A DNA stretch of 8,299 nt from RGIG5472 sp051867615. GTDB lineage: Bacteria; Bacillota; Clostridia; Oscillospirales; Oscillospiraceae. Each line of letters begins with the position of its first letter. The stretch's first letter is position 1. This document shows, piece after piece, positions 1 to 5,629 of the stretch. Under the pieces are notes generated by a model. It saw only the letters and a program-made list of their open reading frames with translations. It did no database searches and was not told the DNA's origin. The stretch covers positions 1 to 8,299 of the forward strand of contig JBJDYU010000054.1 of assembly GCA_051867615.1 (NCBI GenBank). The letters run 5' to 3'. A program made the translations under genes and the position numbers.

Positions 1-482
1 GCAACGGCTTCCAGGCCCTGATCAAGCTGGGCCTTGTGCCCTATGGCCGCATCATCGACACGGATGAGACCTGCCCCACGCTGAGCTACAACACCATCGG
101 CCGCCACCAGTCCAAGCTGGTGCGCACCCGGGTCTGCTCCAACAAGTCCCCCTGGCTCGCCGGCGCCGAAGTGGGCGAGATCTACACCGTTCCCATCTCC
201 CACGGCGAGGGCCGGTTCCTTGCCGGCGCGGAGCTAATCAAGCGGCTGGCGGAAAACGGCCAGATCGCCACTCAGTACGTGGATCTGGTGGGCCGCCCCT
301 CCATGGACACGGACTTCAACCCCAACGGCTCCATCTGCGCCATCGAGGGCATCACCTCCCCGGACGGCCGCGTTCTCGGCAAGATGGGCCACTCCGAGCG
401 GGTGGGCGCGAACCTCTACCGCAATGTACCCGGCGAGTACGATATGCGGCTTTTCTCCTCCGCCGTGCGCTACTTCAAGTAA
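1..482 (+). CDS. purL: Phosphoribosylformylglycinamidine synthase PurL, C-terminal glutaminase part (5' truncated by window)
   Basis: This is the last 159 residues of formylglycinamide ribonucleotide amidotransferase, which makes FGAM from FGAR, glutamine and ATP in de novo purine synthesis (cytosol). The reading frame is open from base 3. The first two bases are the end of what is very likely the TGC codon of the nucleophilic cysteine in the family motif CNGFQ, whose NGFQ is visible. Downstream are NTIGRHQSKLVRTRV, PISHGEGRF and GKMGHSER. The H and E of GHSER (visible residues 130 and 132) match the HxE of the class I amidotransferase triad, seen as HPER in other PurL and PurQ proteins. The ending in AVRYFK matches the large fused Firmicutes-type PurL (about 1,250 residues), so I read this as the glutaminase domain of a fused enzyme. 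A free-standing PurQ cannot be fully excluded from this fragment. A terminator follows 18 nt after the stop codon. Confidence 0.93.
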   Translation, partial: NGFQALIKLGLVPYGRIIDTDETCPTLSYNTIGRHQSKLVRTRVCSNKSPWLAGAEVGEIYTVPISHGEGRFLAGAELIKRLAENGQIATQYVDLVGRPSMDTDFNPNGSICAIEGITSPDGRVLGKMGHSERVGANLYRNVPGEYDMRLFSSAVRYFK

Positions 483-500
483 ACAAAGCTTTTCTTTCCG

Positions 501-530
501 GAAGGCCCGCTGACGCGGGCCTTCTTTTTT
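501..530 (+). terminator. Rho-independent terminator of purL
   Basis: A perfect 10-bp GC-rich stem (GAAGGCCCGC at 501-510 with GCGGGCCTTC at 515-524) encloses a TGAC loop. It is followed directly by six T residues (525-530) and then ATT. It begins 18 nt after the purL stop codon, so purL transcription should end here and the next gene needs its own promoter. Confidence 0.95.
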
Positions 531-533
531 ATT

Positions 534-571
534 GCGGCCGGGCAGCTGCGCAAGCGCGTCCTGCCCGCCGC
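534..571. other. GC-rich hairpin without T-tract between purL and the symporter gene
   Basis: GCGG plus CGGGCAG (534-537 and 539-545, one bulged C) can pair with CTGCCCG plus CCGC (561-571). A smaller GCG/CGC stem with a CAAG loop lies inside. This gives about 11 outer base pairs with no U-run on either side, so it is not an intrinsic terminator. It lies in the 160-bp gap ahead of the symporter gene, where I could not find a convincing promoter. It may be a leader structure or a chance product of high GC content. Confidence 0.4.
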
Positions 572-679
572 GTCCGCATCTGTTGAAAGCCCCGGCGCAT
601 GAAATCCGCCGCGCGGAAGCATAGTAATAGGGTATGGCCGCGCGCAGGAAGCAGCCCCTGGCCCCGAAAGATGATCAAT

Positions 680-684
680 GGAGG
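680..684 (+). promoter_or_regulatory. Ribosome binding site fixing the symporter start
   Basis: GGAGG at 680-684 stands 6 nt ahead of the ATG at 691, the best ribosome binding site in the region. An in-frame upstream ATG at 634 has no such site and would add 19 residues rich in charged and polar side chains (MAARRKQPLAPKDDQW...) ahead of the first membrane segment. I therefore take 691 as the start. Confidence 0.85.
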
Positions 685-690
685 AATGCT

Positions 691-2091
691 ATGAAAATAA
701 TTGCCAGCATAAACAGTGCGGTCAACGCTTTTGTCTGGGGCGCTCCCGCGCTGATCCTGATCGTCGGTACCGGCGCGTTTATGTCCGTGTATCTGGGCTT
801 CAAGCAGTTCACAAAGTTCGGCTTCATTCTGAAAAATACAGTGGGCAGGCTTTTCGGCAAGAGAAAGGAACGCCCGGAAGGCGCCGTTACGCCCTTTCAG
901 GCCATGTGTACCGCTCTCGCGGGCACCATGGGGACCGGCAACATCGCCGGCGTCTGCGGCGCCATCACCATCGGCGGCCCCGGCGCGGTGTTCTGGATGT
1001 GGATCTCCGCCCTGCTCGGTATGGCCACCAAGTTCTCCGAGATCAGCCTTGCCGTCAAATACCGGGAGAAAAACGCCCGGGGCGACTGGGTGGGCGGCCC
1101 CATGTACTATATCAAGAACGGACTTGGCCACAAGTGGAAGTGGCTCGCGGGCGTATTTGCGGGCCTGACCGCCCTCACCGCCCTCGGCACCGGCAACGCC
1201 ATCCAGTCCAATACCATCGCCTCCTCCGTCGTGGAGGCCGTGAGAACCTTTCGTCCCGCCGCGAACGCGGACACCATCAGTCTCGCCGCCGGTATCATTC
1301 TTGCCATCCTCGTGGCTGTCGTGTATTTCGGCGGCGTACAGCGCATCGGCAGGGTCTGCGAGCTGCTGGTCCCCGGCATGGCGCTGCTTTTCATCGTAGC
1401 CGGCATCGGCGTGGTGGTCCTGCGGGCCGATCAGCTCCCCTCCGTCTTCGCCGCCATCTTCACCGGCGCGTTCCATCCATCCGCCGTGGCGGGAGGTCTC
1501 GCGGGCACTACCATCATGACCGCCCTGCAGAGGGGCGTCGCCCGGGGTGTGTTCTCCAACGAGGCCGGGCTCGGCACCGCCCCCATCGCCCATGCCGCCG
1601 CTGACGTGCGGCACCCCTGCCAGCAGGGCATCTACGGCGTTTTTGAGGTCTTTGCGGACACCATCGTCATCTGCACCCTCACCGCCCTGATCGTCCTCTG
1701 CGGCAACGGCGTGCAGAACCTCCCCTATGGGCAGGCCGCGAACCAGACGCTGACCACCGCGGGCTTCTGCTCCGTCTATCCCGCGCAGCTCGCCACCACC
1801 GCCATGGCCGCCGCGCTGAGCCTGTTCGCCTTCTCCACCATCCTGGGCTGGGGCGTCTACGGCGTCCGCAGCGCCGAGTTCCTGTTCGGCCCCAAAGCCG
1901 CCCTCCCCTACAAGCTCCTTTACTGCCTGATGGTCGTCGCCGGCTCCACCGTGGATCTGGGGCTGGTCTGGGATATCTCCGACACCCTGAACGGGCTTAT
2001 GTCCATCCCCAACCTCATCGGCGTGCTGCTGCTCTCGCCTGTGGCCGCGAAGCTCGCAAGGGAGTATTTTTCCGCTCCCGGCCGGAAATAG
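691..2091 (+). CDS. Sodium:alanine/glycine symporter (AGCS family)
   Basis: An integral membrane protein of 466 residues, normal for the alanine/glycine:cation symporter family, which imports alanine or glycine with Na+. The family hallmark GPGAVFWMWISALLG, continuing MATKFSE, is at residues 97-117, preceded by GTMGTGNIAGV (about 78-88). GGPMYYI follows at about 135-141, and the strongly conserved NEAGLGTAPIAHAAA starts at residue 290. Hydrophobic segments run almost throughout, for example 18-34, 199-215, 228-244 and 436-450. The short loop GKRKERPEG after the first segments is positively charged, consistent with a cytoplasmic position. It is flanked by terminators on both sides and is probably monocistronic. 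No glycine riboswitch is visible upstream and I found no clear promoter. Its convergent neighbour is an aminotransferase that could use alanine or aspartate, a possible but unproven metabolic link. Whether alanine, glycine or both are carried cannot be read from the sequence. Confidence 0.93.
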   Translation: MKIIASINSAVNAFVWGAPALILIVGTGAFMSVYLGFKQFTKFGFILKNTVGRLFGKRKERPEGAVTPFQAMCTALAGTMGTGNIAGVCGAITIGGPGAVFWMWISALLGMATKFSEISLAVKYREKNARGDWVGGPMYYIKNGLGHKWKWLAGVFAGLTALTALGTGNAIQSNTIASSVVEAVRTFRPAANADTISLAAGIILAILVAVVYFGGVQRIGRVCELLVPGMALLFIVAGIGVVVLRADQLPSVFAAIFTGAFHPSAVAGGLAGTTIMTALQRGVARGVFSNEAGLGTAPIAHAAADVRHPCQQGIYGVFEVFADTIVICTLTALIVLCGNGVQNLPYGQAANQTLTTAGFCSVYPAQLATTAMAAALSLFAFSTILGWGVYGVRSAEFLFGPKAALPYKLLYCLMVVAGSTVDLGLVWDISDTLNGLMSIPNLIGVLLLSPVAAKLAREYFSAPGRK

Positions 2092-2117
2092 GACACCCGC
2101 CCGCCGGGATGAAAGCA

Positions 2118-2147
2118 AAGCGCGGCTCCTGCGGGAGCCGCGCTTTT
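2118..2147. terminator. Strong hairpin terminator between convergent genes, probably bidirectional
   Basis: A perfect 12-bp stem (2118-2129 with 2134-2145) and a TGCG loop are followed by TTTT on the + strand (2144-2147). On the - strand the arm is followed by CTTTGCTTTC, a weaker T-rich run. It lies 26 nt after the symporter stop codon and 20 nt beyond the end of the aminotransferase gene, so it can serve both convergent transcripts. Confidence 0.9.
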
Positions 2148-2167
2148 ATCGCCCGTTTTATTCGGTT

Positions 2168-3442
2168 TTATTCCGCCAGCAGCTTTTCCACCGCCGCCAG
2201 ACGCAGGCACACGCACAGCACCGCGATGGCCTCCTTCAGCTCCTCCACCGGAGGCAGAGAGGGGGCGATGCGGATATTGCTGTCCTGCGGGTCCACGCCG
2301 TAGGGGAAGGTGGCGCCGGCGTTGGTCATGACCACGCCCGCCTCCTTGGCCAGGGCCAGCGTCCGCTTCGCCGTGCCGGGCATGGCGTTCAGGCTCACGA
2401 AGTAGCCGCCGCGGGGCCGCTTCCACTCCGCGATGCCGAGAGGGGCGATCTCGCGGTCCAGCGCATCCAGCACCGCGCGGAACTTCGGGCGCAGCACCTC
2501 CGCGTGCCGCTGCATGAGCGCCAGAGTGTGTTCCTTATCCTTCAGATACAGCACATGGCGCAGCTGATTGACCTTGTCAAAGCCGATGGTCTGCACGCCC
2601 ATGAGCTTCATCATATAGGCGAGATTGTCCCGGCTGGTGGCCATGACCGCCACGCCCGCGCCGGGGAAGGTCACCTTGGAGGTGGAGGCATACTCAAAGA
2701 CCATGTCGGGATTGCCCGCCTCGCGGCAGAGCGTCAGGATATCCGCGAAAGGCACGAAGGGGCCGTCGAACTCATGGATGCAGTAGGCGTTGTCCCACAT
2801 GAGCAGGAAGTCCGGCGCAGCGGGCTTCAGGTTTGCGATGCGGCGCACCGTCTCCTCGCTGTAGACCACGCCCTCGGGGTTGGAGTACTTCGGCACGTTC
2901 CACATACCCTTCACGGCAGGGTCCTTCACCAGCTCCTCCACCCGGTCCATGTCGGGGCCGTCGGCGGTCATGGGCACCGTAATCATCTCCACGCCGAAGC
3001 TCTCCGTCACCTTGAAATGGCGGTCATAGCCCGGCGCGGGGCAGATCCACTTCACCTTTTCCAGCTTGCTCCAGGGCTGCGGGCTGTGGAGCAGGCCGTG
3101 GGTGAAGGCCTTGGAAATGGTGTCGTACATGAGCTGCAGGCTGGAGTTGCCGCCCACGAAGCACTCCTCCATCTCCACGCCCAGCAGCTCCGCGAACAGC
3201 TTCCGCGCCGCCGGGATGCCCGCGAGCTCGCCGTAGTTCCGGCTCTCCACGCTGTCGGTCACGCACTGGGCCGGGTCGGAAAGCACCGTCAGGATATCGC
3301 TGACCAGATCCAGCTGCTCCCTGCCCGGCTTGCCCCGGGCCATGTTCAGCTGCAGGCCCCGGGCCTTCAGCCCCTCAAATTCCTCCTGCAGGGCCTTCTG
3401 CTCCGCCTGAAGCTGGGCCCTCGTCATCTCACTGTACTTCAT
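2168..3442 (-). CDS. PLP-dependent class I aminotransferase, subgroup Ic aspartate aminotransferase-like
   Basis: A fold-type I aminotransferase of 424 residues. Visible landmarks are ARGKPG at 35-40, a GGNSSLQ stretch at 97-103 in the phosphate-binding position, the NP-x-G motif (SNPEG) at 187-191 and DNAY at 217-220, whose D should contact the pyridine nitrogen. STSK at 253-256 supplies the Schiff-base lysine K256, and SNIRIAPSLP at 388-397 supplies R391, which should bind the substrate carboxylate. The length and the spelling of these motifs resemble the group often annotated as subgroup Ic aspartate aminotransferase (Corynebacterium AspT type) rather than classical AspC. The amino donor is not certain; aspartate, alanine or another amino acid is possible. 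GGGAG lies 7 nt before the ATG. Opening residues 1-30 are rich in K, E and Q and likely helical. It is probably monocistronic, read from a promoter shared back-to-back with bioY. Confidence 0.88.
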   Translation of the reverse strand: MKYSEMTRAQLQAEQKALQEEFEGLKARGLQLNMARGKPGREQLDLVSDILTVLSDPAQCVTDSVESRNYGELAGIPAARKLFAELLGVEMEECFVGGNSSLQLMYDTISKAFTHGLLHSPQPWSKLEKVKWICPAPGYDRHFKVTESFGVEMITVPMTADGPDMDRVEELVKDPAVKGMWNVPKYSNPEGVVYSEETVRRIANLKPAAPDFLLMWDNAYCIHEFDGPFVPFADILTLCREAGNPDMVFEYASTSKVTFPGAGVAVMATSRDNLAYMMKLMGVQTIGFDKVNQLRHVLYLKDKEHTLALMQRHAEVLRPKFRAVLDALDREIAPLGIAEWKRPRGGYFVSLNAMPGTAKRTLALAKEAGVVMTNAGATFPYGVDPQDSNIRIAPSLPPVEELKEAIAVLCVCLRLAAVEKLLAE

Positions 3443-3491
3443 TTTGTTTCTCCCTTCTTCCGCCGCCCCGTGGGGCCGCCGTCAAATGATC

Positions 3492-3515
3492 TGATATATA
3501 AATTTGATATATAAA
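3492..3515. repeat. Tandem AT-rich repeat in the aminotransferase/bioY intergenic region
   Basis: TGATATATAAA occurs twice (3492-3502 and 3505-3515) with a 13-bp period. It lies about where the leftward transcript toward the aminotransferase would begin, in an otherwise GC-rich genome. It could be a protein-binding site, a slippage-prone repeat or simply AT-rich promoter sequence. Confidence 0.6.
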
Positions 3516-3520
3516 AACAA

Positions 3521-3548
3521 ATTATAAGCCTTATAAAGCGGTTGACAG
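3521..3548 (-). promoter_or_regulatory. Candidate promoter for the aminotransferase gene
   Basis: On the - strand a perfect TATAAT (3526 to 3521) lies 16 bp downstream of CTGTCA (3548 to 3543), which matches 4 of 6 bases of TTGACA. Transcription would start near 3514, giving a leader of about 70 nt. The -35 box sits on top of the bioY -35 box on the other strand, so the two promoters probably compete for polymerase. Confidence 0.55.
3522..3536. promoter_or_regulatory. Perfect 15-bp palindrome, candidate operator for bioY and/or the aminotransferase
   Basis: TTATAAG-C-CTTATAA is a perfect inverted repeat with 7-bp arms around a central C. It ends 5 bp before the -35 box of the bioY promoter and covers the -10 box of the leftward promoter. 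A repressor bound here could affect both. It does not look like the widely spaced BirA-type biotin operator. The regulator is unknown. Confidence 0.55.
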
Positions 3549-3570
3549 CCGCTCCTCCCTCTGCTTTAAT
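3542..3570 (+). promoter_or_regulatory. bioY promoter
   Basis: TTGACA (3542-3547) and TTTAAT (3565-3570) are separated by exactly 17 bp, a near-consensus sigma-A type promoter. The start site would be near 3577, leaving a leader of roughly 28 nt that carries AAAGGAG (3586-3592). Confidence 0.85.
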
Positions 3571-3604
3571 AAGCAACAGAAGCTGAAAGGAGTCGATTAT
3601 CATC

Positions 3605-4141
3605 ATGACGCAACAGACAAAAAACCTGACCAAAACCGCCCTGGGCGCGGCCCTGCTGGCCGTCGCCGCCTGGATCACCATCCCCATCGGCGCCGTTCCC
3701 GTGACGCTGCAGACCTTCGTGCTTTTCCTGCTCTTTGCCCTGCTGGGCGGCAAGCTCTGCACCCTCGCCACTGCCGTTTACCTGCTGCTGGGGGCCTTCG
3801 GCCTGCCGGTGTTCTCCGGCTTCAGGGGCGGCATTGGCGCGCTGATGGGCGCTACCGGCGGCTATCTCGTGGGCTTTTTGGTGGCGGCGCTCATCATGTG
3901 GGCACTGGAAAAGCCTCTGGGTCACGGCACCGCCGCTCTGGCGGGCTCCATGGTGCTGGGCCTGCTGCTCTGCTACGCCTTCGGCACGGCCTGGTTCTAC
4001 TTCGTCTATCTCGGCGCCGGCGAGGTCAAGTCTGTCAGCGCTATTCTCGCTGCCTGCGTGATCCCCTTCATCCCGGTGGACGCCGTGAAGCTGGCGCTGG
4101 CCCTGCTGCTCGGCAAGCGCCTGCGTCCGTACATCAAATAA
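3605..4141 (+). CDS. bioY: BioY, biotin-binding S-component of an ECF transporter
   Basis: A membrane protein of 178 residues, the usual BioY length. It binds biotin with high affinity and works with the ECF energizing module (EcfA, EcfA', EcfT), which is not encoded in this window. The BioY signature is clear: PVTLQTFVLFLLFALLGGK in the first third, then GAFGLPVFSGFRGGIGAL and ATGGYLVGF in the middle. About six hydrophobic segments can be traced, and the C-terminus is basic (GKRLRPYIK). The ATG follows AAAGGAG at a rather long 12-nt spacing; I see no better start. It is transcribed alone from its own promoter. Its last 8 bases overlap the end of the convergent biotin-ligase gene, and the pairing of uptake with attachment supports the biotin assignment. 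No biosynthetic bio genes are present here. Confidence 0.94.
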   Translation: MTQQTKNLTKTALGAALLAVAAWITIPIGAVPVTLQTFVLFLLFALLGGKLCTLATAVYLLLGAFGLPVFSGFRGGIGALMGATGGYLVGFLVAALIMWALEKPLGHGTAALAGSMVLGLLLCYAFGTAWFYFVYLGAGEVKSVSAILAACVIPFIPVDAVKLALALLLGKRLRPYIK

Positions 4142-4925
4142 CGCCATCAGGAAGCGACACGGAGACCTCGCCGCTGCGAAGCGCTTCCACGCTTCCGTCC
4201 GGATAGCGCACCAGCAGCGCGCCGCTGTCGTCTATGGCGAGGGCCGTGGCCTCCCGCTCCGCCCCATCTCTCGTAAAGCGCACCTTTCGTCCCGGTACGA
4301 AGGAGCGGGCGCGGTAAAACTCGAGAAAACCGCTTTGCTCCGGCGCTTCCCAGATGGCCAGCAGCCGGTCCGTGATCTCCGCCGCCAGCTCCGTCCGGTC
4401 CGCCGCCGCGCCGGTGAGGGAGCCCGCTTTTTGCCGCAGCTCCTCCGGGAAGTCCTCCGTCCGCACATTCACGCCGATGCCGGCGAGGAAGCCGGTCTCC
4501 CCGCTCTCCCCGTCCGTCACGGCCTCACAGAGGATGCCGCAGACCTTTTTTCCCGCCATGTAGACGTCGTTGACCCACTTGATGCCGGCGCGCTCCCCTG
4601 TGAGCCGCTCAATGGCCCCCGCCACGGCGGCGGCTGCCGCGATGGTCAGCAGGGCCGGGTCCTGCAAAGCGGTCGATCGTCCCAGCAAGAGAGTCATGTA
4701 CAGTCCCGTCTCCGCCGGAGAGTAAAAGCTGCGGCCCATGCGGCCACGGCCCGCGGTCTGCTCCTCCGCCAGCAGGAGGGTCGGCTCATACCGTCCCGCC
4801 GTCAGGCGGCGCTTGGCCTCGTTATTGGTGGAGTCGATGCGGGCAAAGACCTCCACCGGGAGCGTCCTCCCCTTCTTCGCAAGAGCCGCGGCGATCCTGT
4901 CCGCGGAAAGCCGTTCCGACGGCAT
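4134..4925 (-). CDS. birA: Biotin--[acetyl-CoA-carboxylase] ligase, monofunctional (no DNA-binding domain)
   Basis: Biotin-protein ligase of 263 residues, which activates biotin as biotinyl-AMP and attaches it to the lysine of carboxylase carrier proteins. Catalytic landmarks are DSTN at 31-34, the biotin/AMP loop GRGRMGR at 59-65, KWVND at 116-120, and GKKVCGIL at 125-132 with the lysine equivalent to the catalytic one. FLAGIGVNV follows at about 146-154. A small C-terminal beta domain (about 207-258) begins at PGRKV. Only about 25 residues precede the catalytic fold, so the winged-helix repressor domain of bifunctional BirA (E. coli, 321 residues) is missing. This enzyme should not act as the biotin repressor. 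A strong GGAGG-type site precedes the ATG. The gene is convergent with bioY and overlaps it by 8 nt. Confidence 0.94.
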   Translation of the reverse strand: MPSERLSADRIAAALAKKGRTLPVEVFARIDSTNNEAKRRLTAGRYEPTLLLAEEQTAGRGRMGRSFYSPAETGLYMTLLLGRSTALQDPALLTIAAAAAVAGAIERLTGERAGIKWVNDVYMAGKKVCGILCEAVTDGESGETGFLAGIGVNVRTEDFPEELRQKAGSLTGAAADRTELAAEITDRLLAIWEAPEQSGFLEFYRARSFVPGRKVRFTRDGAEREATALAIDDSGALLVRYPDGSVEALRSGEVSVSLPDGVI

Positions 4926-4985
4926 GGCGCTCCCTCCCTTCGGCGGTCACGGCGCCGCAAAACGGCGGCATGATCGTTCCCGGTT

Positions 4986-5014
4986 ATGATACCATAAGAA
5001 AACTCTATTCACAA
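4986..5014 (-). promoter_or_regulatory. Promoter of the biotin-ligase gene
   Basis: On the - strand TTGTGA (5014 to 5009) and TATCAT (4991 to 4986) are spaced 17 bp apart, with a TG one base upstream of the -10 box (extended -10). The leader would be about 55 nt. It contains a small stem, GCCGC at 4954-4958 with GCGGC at 4965-4969. Confidence 0.75.
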
Positions 5015-5088
5015 GAAAAAATATTGCGTCTCCACTTCCCGTTTTTTGTCAGAATTCCCGAATTATTCATGCATTCTTCAAAAATAGA

Positions 5089-5097
5089 TGGTATGAT
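5089..5097 (+). promoter_or_regulatory. Extended -10 promoter of the CBS-domain gene
   Basis: TGGTATGAT (5089-5097) is an extended -10 element with TG one base upstream of TATGAT. No good -35 box lies 16-18 bp further upstream. Transcription would begin near 5104, only a few bases before the AAGGAGG at 5107, giving a very short leader. The divergent ligase promoter uses the same TGGTAT-type core. Confidence 0.6.
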
Positions 5098-5126
5098 AAA
5101 GAAAAGAAGGAGGGGTGAGTCACGAA

Positions 5127-5564
5127 TTGAACGCAGCTTACTTCCTGACGCCGAAGCACGAGGTGGCATTTCTGTATGCCGACTGTACCCTGCGGCAGGG
5201 GCTTGAGAAAATGCGCAGCTCCGGTTACACCGCCATTCCCGTCATCCAGCGGGACGGCACCTACGTCGGCACCGTGCGGGAGGGCGACTTCCTGTGGTAT
5301 CTCATCCAGGAGGACGGCGGCCTCCGGGCCCATTCCCTGCGGGAGCTGGAGAATGTGGGGCTCAGCAGCATCTTGAATCCCGACCGTTTCCCGGCGGAGC
5401 GCATCACCGTCCCCATGGAGGTGGTGGTGGAGCGGGCCGTGCGGCAGAACTTCGTCCCCATGGTGGACGACAGCGGCAAATTCATCGGCATCGTCACCCG
5501 CATGACCATCATGAAGCACCTGACCGGCCGGGACAAGCCCGCGCAGGCGGAGAAAACGACCTGA
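5127..5564 (+). CDS. Small protein with two CBS domains, CbpB/DarB-like
   Basis: A cytosolic protein of 145 residues made almost entirely of a CBS pair (Bateman module), which usually binds adenine nucleotides. CBS1 spans about residues 8-60, with AIPVIQRDGTYVGTVREGDFLWYL. CBS2 spans about 75-133, with NFVPMVDDSGKFIGIVTRMTIMKHL. Its size and layout resemble stand-alone CBS proteins of Firmicutes such as DarB/CbpB, which bind c-di-AMP. The nucleotide bound here is not known. I place the start at TTG 5127 (protein opening MNAAYFLTPKHEV): AGGAGGGGTGA (5108-5118) then sits 8 nt upstream. A GTG at 5115 would be only 1 nt from AAGGAGG and would add four residues. The gene has its own promoter and terminator, so it is probably monocistronic. 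Confidence 0.82.
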   Translation: MNAAYFLTPKHEVAFLYADCTLRQGLEKMRSSGYTAIPVIQRDGTYVGTVREGDFLWYLIQEDGGLRAHSLRELENVGLSSILNPDRFPAERITVPMEVVVERAVRQNFVPMVDDSGKFIGIVTRMTIMKHLTGRDKPAQAEKTT

Positions 5565-5577
5565 TTACATGATTACA
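5562..5577 (+). repeat. Tandem octamer duplication at the end of the CBS gene
   Basis: TGATTACA occurs twice back to back (5562-5569 and 5570-5577). The first copy supplies the TGA stop codon. It is probably a small slippage duplication with no function. Confidence 0.5.
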
Positions 5578-5584
5578 TAAGAAA

Positions 5585-5617
5585 CGCCCCGCGCCGTTTG
5601 GCGCGGGGCGAATTTTT
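5585..5617 (+). terminator. Rho-independent terminator of the CBS-domain gene
   Basis: A perfect 11-bp GC stem (5585-5595 with 5600-5610) and a GTTT loop are followed by AA and five Ts (5613-5617). It sits 20 nt after the CBS stop codon and 12 nt beyond the end of the convergent pseudouridine-synthase gene. On the - strand TTTCTTAT follows the stem, so it may also work leftward, more weakly. Confidence 0.9.
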
Positions 5618-5629
5618 CTCCTGCGGCGC

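Noticed and set aside
634..690. Upstream ATG extending the symporter by 19 residues
   Set aside because: No ribosome binding site precedes it, and the added residues are charged and unlike the family N-terminus; GGAGG sits properly before ATG 691.
533..690. Glycine riboswitch ahead of the AGCS symporter
   Set aside because: The characteristic conserved glycine-aptamer segments are not present and the gap is too short for a tandem aptamer with an expression platform.
529..2118. Long leftward open frame (over 500 codons) antisense to the symporter gene
   Set aside because: It is a shadow of a GC-rich gene: the translation is low-complexity (rich in G, H, D, R, E), has no family motif, and runs through the purL terminator region. 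The + strand frame has clear AGCS motifs.
2504..3514. Rightward open frame of 336 codons antisense to the aminotransferase
   Set aside because: Composition is rich in H, L, R and V with no domain signature and no ribosome binding site; the opposite strand has intact PLP-enzyme motifs.
3443..3604. Classical BirA biotin operator upstream of bioY
   Set aside because: No TTGTWAAC-type arms with the usual 14-16 bp spacing are visible; the only strong palindrome has a 1-bp centre.
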